A DNA stretch of 8,021 bases from positions 1 through 8,021 of the forward strand of contig JAKPMW010000270.1 of the NCBI GenBank assembly GCA_029548715.1, in the 5' to 3' direction. Both the position numbers and the translations under genes were made by a program. The notes beneath the pieces were generated by a model that saw only the letters and a list, made by a program, of their open reading frames with translations, made no database searches and was not told the DNA's origin. How positions within the stretch are numbered: the stretch's first letter is position 1; every line of letters starts with the position of its first letter. The DNA comes from Spirochaetota bacterium. Lineage in GTDB: Bacteria > Spirochaetota > JAGLSM01 > JAKPMW01. Shown piece by piece: positions 5,525 through 8,021 of the stretch.

Positions 5525-6252
5525 AATTCGCGACAAAACGTGCCGAGCGCCTGTACACCATTCTTTTCATGTTCCTCATCTCGCTTTTCTGCATCTCCAT
5601 CCTGACCGCCGTCTATCTGGCCAGCCGGGAACGCATCCGCAATAACGAAACGCTGGCCTCAAAACGCGCCCTCCTGACGGCTGCCCGCATGCCTGTCCCG
5701 GATGATCTGCGCACCCTTGACGAAATTTTCAAAAACCAGGTCAGCGAATATACAAACGTCCCAGGCTCCCGGATCTTTGCCGTCAGGCAAGGGGCATCCA
5801 GTGATCCGGCCAGCGGGCGGCGACGTATCCTGGGCTTCGTCTTTGAGGGGCGGGGAACCGGTCTCTGGGGAGAGATCCGGGCCTGGGTCGGGGTCTCTCC
5901 CGACCGCAAGCAACTGATGGCGGTCGCGATCACGGCCCACAGCGAAACACCGGGCCTCGGAGCACGGATTGATGAACCCTGGTTTGGACGGCAGTTTTCC
6001 GGAAAAGCCAGCCCCCTTGTTGCCCGACCCGAGAAAACCCGCTCTGCGATCCAGACCGAATTTGATGGGATCACCGGAGCGACGGCGACCATCGAAGGGG
6101 TACGAGGCATGCTCAACTCGATCCTCTCCAACGCGCCCGCGGCTGTCAATCTGATCATCAGGTTTGATGCGGATCTCTCAAATGCCGTCAGCATGCATGA
6201 CAGCAATGCAGCAGCCCTGACCGCCCTTCAGGCAAAGGAGGCTCAGCCATGA
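5521..6252 (+). CDS. nqrC: Na+-translocating NADH:quinone oxidoreductase subunit C
   Basis: 243-residue subunit with one N-terminal membrane helix (about 12-34) and a periplasmic FMN-binding domain. FMN is attached by a phosphoester to threonine in the motif DGITGATAT, the acceptor being T188; the canonical sequence is SGAT, here TGAT. GRGTGLWG (110-117) and HSETPGLGARI (140-150) are typical of NqrC and RnfG. The 55 residues after T188 exceed the roughly 30 of Vibrio NqrC, the last ~25 being a polar, alanine-rich tail. The ATG overlaps the nqrB stop by 4 nt (ATGA) and is preceded by AGGGGG, so the two are translationally coupled. The FMN transferase ApbE needed to load NqrB and NqrC is not in the window. 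Confidence 0.97.
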   Translation: MKFATKRAERLYTILFMFLISLFCISILTAVYLASRERIRNNETLASKRALLTAARMPVPDDLRTLDEIFKNQVSEYTNVPGSRIFAVRQGASSDPASGRRRILGFVFEGRGTGLWGEIRAWVGVSPDRKQLMAVAITAHSETPGLGARIDEPWFGRQFSGKASPLVARPEKTRSAIQTEFDGITGATATIEGVRGMLNSILSNAPAAVNLIIRFDADLSNAVSMHDSNAAALTALQAKEAQP

Positions 6253-6869
6253 GTGCAGCCAGACCCAAGGCAGGCCGAGTCTTTGCCGATGGACTCCTTC
6301 GCAACAATCCGGTTTTCGTGCAGGTGCTCGGAATCTGCTCGACTCTCGCTGTTACCAATGTTTTCGAAAACACGCTGGTCATGTGCATCGGGCTCGTCTT
6401 TACCACCGGACTCTCCAATTTCTCCCTCTCCCTCCTGCGCAGCATGATCCCCGGCCGGATCCGCATGATTGTCGAGACTCTCGTCATCGCAAGCTGGGTC
6501 ATCGTGTTCGATATCATCATCAAGGCCACCCTGCCGGAGATTTCAAAGGCCCTTGGAGCCTATGTGGGCCTGATCATTACCAACTGCATCGTGATGGGCC
6601 GGGCAGAAGCCTTCGCCCTGGCCAACAAGCCCCTTATCTCGATGGCTGACGGGATCGCCAACGGTCTGGGCTACTCCTGGGTGCTGCTCGCCGTCGCTTT
6701 TGTGCGCGAGTTGTTGGGTTCGGGCTCGATCCTCGGGGCACGCGTCCTCGGCGAATGGTGGACAAACTGGAATATCATGGTCATGGCCCCGGGCGGCTTT
6801 TTTGTCCTGGCCATCCTGATCTGGATCGTCCGCGGCCGGATGGAACGAAACAAGGAAGGGGCACGGTAA
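6249..6869 (+). CDS. nqrD: Na+-translocating NADH:quinone oxidoreductase subunit D
   Basis: 206-residue integral-membrane subunit (Vibrio 210), homologous to RnfE, with about six hydrophobic segments. With NqrE it holds the membrane-embedded iron or 2Fe-2S centre that carries electrons across the membrane from NqrF to NqrC. The expected ligands are present: C30 in LGICSTLAVTN and C113 in IITNCIVMGRAEAF, each in the conserved half-helix of the two inverted repeats. The pattern PVFVQVLGICSTLAVTN is diagnostic of the NqrD/RnfE family; assignment to NqrD rests on neighbours. The ATG overlaps the nqrC stop (ATGA) with an excellent AGGAGG ribosome site 7 nt upstream. Confidence 0.97.
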   Translation: MSAARPKAGRVFADGLLRNNPVFVQVLGICSTLAVTNVFENTLVMCIGLVFTTGLSNFSLSLLRSMIPGRIRMIVETLVIASWVIVFDIIIKATLPEISKALGAYVGLIITNCIVMGRAEAFALANKPLISMADGIANGLGYSWVLLAVAFVRELLGSGSILGARVLGEWWTNWNIMVMAPGGFFVLAILIWIVRGRMERNKEGAR

Positions 6870-6872
6870 CCC

Positions 6873-7463
6873 ATGACTGAAATCAGCGTTCTCTCCATAT
6901 TCCTTGCAGCGGTCTTTACCAACAACATCCTGCTGACCAACTACCTCGGGATGTGCTCGTTTCTGGCCGTCTCATCCGAGGTCAAGGCCTCGGCGGGTCT
7001 GGGGATGGCCGTGACCTTTGTCATGGCAGTCACCAGTGTCCTGAACTGGATCGTCGAACACCATATCCTGGTTCCGCTCGATCTTGTCTATATGCGCTAT
7101 ATCGTCTACATCATCGTCATTGCAGCATTCGTGCAACTGGTCGAGATGATCATCGAGCGTGTCTCGGAGTCACTCTACTCGGCTTTGGGAATTTTCCTTC
7201 CCCTTATCACCGTCAACTGCGCAATTTTGGGTGCAACACTCTTTATCGCCATCCGGGAATACACGCTTCCGCAGGCCGCCGCCTATGGTGCCGGCGGTGG
7301 CCTGGGCTGGGCCCTGGCGATTGTTGCGATGGCGGGCATCCGGCAAAAAATGGCCCGGGCCCGGGTCCCACGGGGTCTCTCGGGGGCAGGCATCTCGCTT
7401 GTCATTACCGGCATCATGGCTTTGGCCTTCATTGGTTTTTCGGGCATGATCCGCATCAACTGA
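6873..7463 (+). CDS. nqrE: Na+-translocating NADH:quinone oxidoreductase subunit E
   Basis: 196-residue integral-membrane partner of NqrD (Vibrio 198), homologous to RnfA, inserted in opposite topology. The iron-centre ligands are C28 in NYLGMCSFLAVS and C116 in LPLITVNCAILG. The central MRYIVYIIVIAAFVQLVEMIIE (74-95) is the family hallmark. It starts 3 nt after the nqrD stop behind GGAAGGGG, which lies in the end of nqrD, so translation is probably coupled. NqrE rather than RnfA is called because nqrF follows. Confidence 0.97.
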   Translation: MTEISVLSIFLAAVFTNNILLTNYLGMCSFLAVSSEVKASAGLGMAVTFVMAVTSVLNWIVEHHILVPLDLVYMRYIVYIIVIAAFVQLVEMIIERVSESLYSALGIFLPLITVNCAILGATLFIAIREYTLPQAAAYGAGGGLGWALAIVAMAGIRQKMARARVPRGLSGAGISLVITGIMALAFIGFSGMIRIN

Positions 7464-7481
7464 TCTCGCAAAGGAGCGGCC

Positions 7482-8021
7482 ATGTTTCCCCTTGAAACGT
7501 TTCTCACAAGTGTCGGCGTTGTCACCGCTATCGCCACCGGCCTGGCCCTGCTGGTGGTCCTGGCCGAAATGACCATCGGCAATTACGGCCGGATGAAAAT
7601 CACCATCAACAACGGGGACAGAGTCCTCGATATCGAAGGCGGACGTCCTCTGCTCGCAACACTCAAGGAAGAGGGAATCTACATTCCCTCGGGATGCGGA
7701 GGGCGCGGCTCGTGCGGGCTGTGCACCCTCAAGGTCACCTCTGGCGGAGGTGAGTACCTGCCCACCGAACTCGCCTGGGTCAAGCCCGAATCGCAGGCCG
7801 CCGGCATCCGTCTTTCGTGCCAGCTCAAGGTCAAGCGGGACATGGCCATCGAGGTACCGGCGCATCTCTTCAATATCAGGGAATTTTTTGGCCAGGTTGA
7901 GGAAATCGAGGATCTGACACATGATATCAAACGGGTCCGGATCCGGCTGCTCGATCCAGCGTCAATCCAGTACAAGGCTGGCCAGTTCATGCAACTTGAT
8001 GTCCCGGAATACGAGCTCTCG
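7482..8021 (+). CDS. nqrF: Na+-translocating NADH:quinone oxidoreductase subunit F, partial (3' end outside window)
   Basis: NADH-oxidising entry subunit. The first 180 of about 408 residues are present. One N-terminal membrane helix (7-29) anchors it. A plant-type ferredoxin domain (about 37-128) follows, with 2Fe-2S ligands C72, C78, C81 (CGGRGSCGLC) and C113 (LSCQLKV), the Cx5Cx2C...C pattern and numbering close to Vibrio NqrF. The start of the FAD-binding reductase domain is seen (FFGQVEEIEDLTHDIKRVRI, then YKAGQFMQLDVP); the FAD motif RxYS and the NADH domain should lie just past the edge. Its presence separates NQR from the related Rnf complex. The gene lies 18 nt after nqrE with AAAGGAG 6 nt before the ATG. 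No other NQR gene can follow within the window. Confidence 0.97.
   Translation, partial: MFPLETFLTSVGVVTAIATGLALLVVLAEMTIGNYGRMKITINNGDRVLDIEGGRPLLATLKEEGIYIPSGCGGRGSCGLCTLKVTSGGGEYLPTELAWVKPESQAAGIRLSCQLKVKRDMAIEVPAHLFNIREFFGQVEEIEDLTHDIKRVRIRLLDPASIQYKAGQFMQLDVPEYELS

Noticed and set aside
7170..7922. Minus-strand open frame of 250 codons
   Set aside because: It is antisense to nqrE and nqrF, both well supported; the frame is open because of GC-rich codon use.
4508..8021. Rnf (ferredoxin:NAD+) complex
   Set aside because: NqrB core motifs and the membrane-anchored 2Fe-2S/FAD NqrF are specific to NQR; no RnfB or RnfC is present.

Overview
This is a chromosomal window from a Gram-negative-type bacterium with a fairly GC-rich genome. 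I cannot name the taxon. The lineage markers are a Na+-translocating NADH:quinone oxidoreductase (NQR) cluster without nqrA directly in front, and an unusually compact NqrB. Lineages that keep nqrA apart from the rest (Chlamydiae do) are one possibility, but this is weak inference.

Layout. Positions 1-304 (minus strand) hold the 5' part of a small ArsC/Spx-family thioredoxin-fold gene that runs off the left edge. Positions 425-1047 (minus) are a VapBC-type toxin-antitoxin operon: a ribbon-helix-helix antitoxin overlapping a PIN-domain toxin by 4 nt. A 92-bp divergent intergenic region separates it from typA/bipA (1140-2942, plus), a complete ribosome-associated GTPase gene closed by a strong hairpin. 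Positions 3062-3550 encode a small exported protein that looks like a thioredoxin-fold protein without the catalytic cysteines. Positions 3660-4439 encode a membrane-anchored coiled-coil protein built from 11-residue repeats, part of which arose by a 120-bp tandem duplication; it has a good promoter of its own. From 4508 to the right edge lies nqrBCDEF, with nqrF cut off after 180 codons.

How the genes work together. NqrF takes electrons from NADH through FAD and a 2Fe-2S centre. Electrons then pass through the NqrD/NqrE membrane iron centre and the covalent FMNs of NqrC and NqrB to quinone, with Na+ pumped outward. All key cofactor ligands expected in these subunits are present: four ferredoxin cysteines in NqrF, one cysteine pair's worth in each of NqrD and NqrE, and flavinylated threonines in NqrB and NqrC. 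The genes are translationally coupled by 4-nt overlaps or short gaps. The cluster is preceded by a near-consensus sigma70-type promoter whose predicted transcription start falls on the nqrB ATG. The other genes are housekeeping (typA), accessory (vapBC) or of unknown role.

I found no convincing new multi-gene system. The most unusual points are the hendecad coiled-coil protein and its promoter architecture, the compact NqrB with a possibly leaderless transcript, and the missing nqrA.
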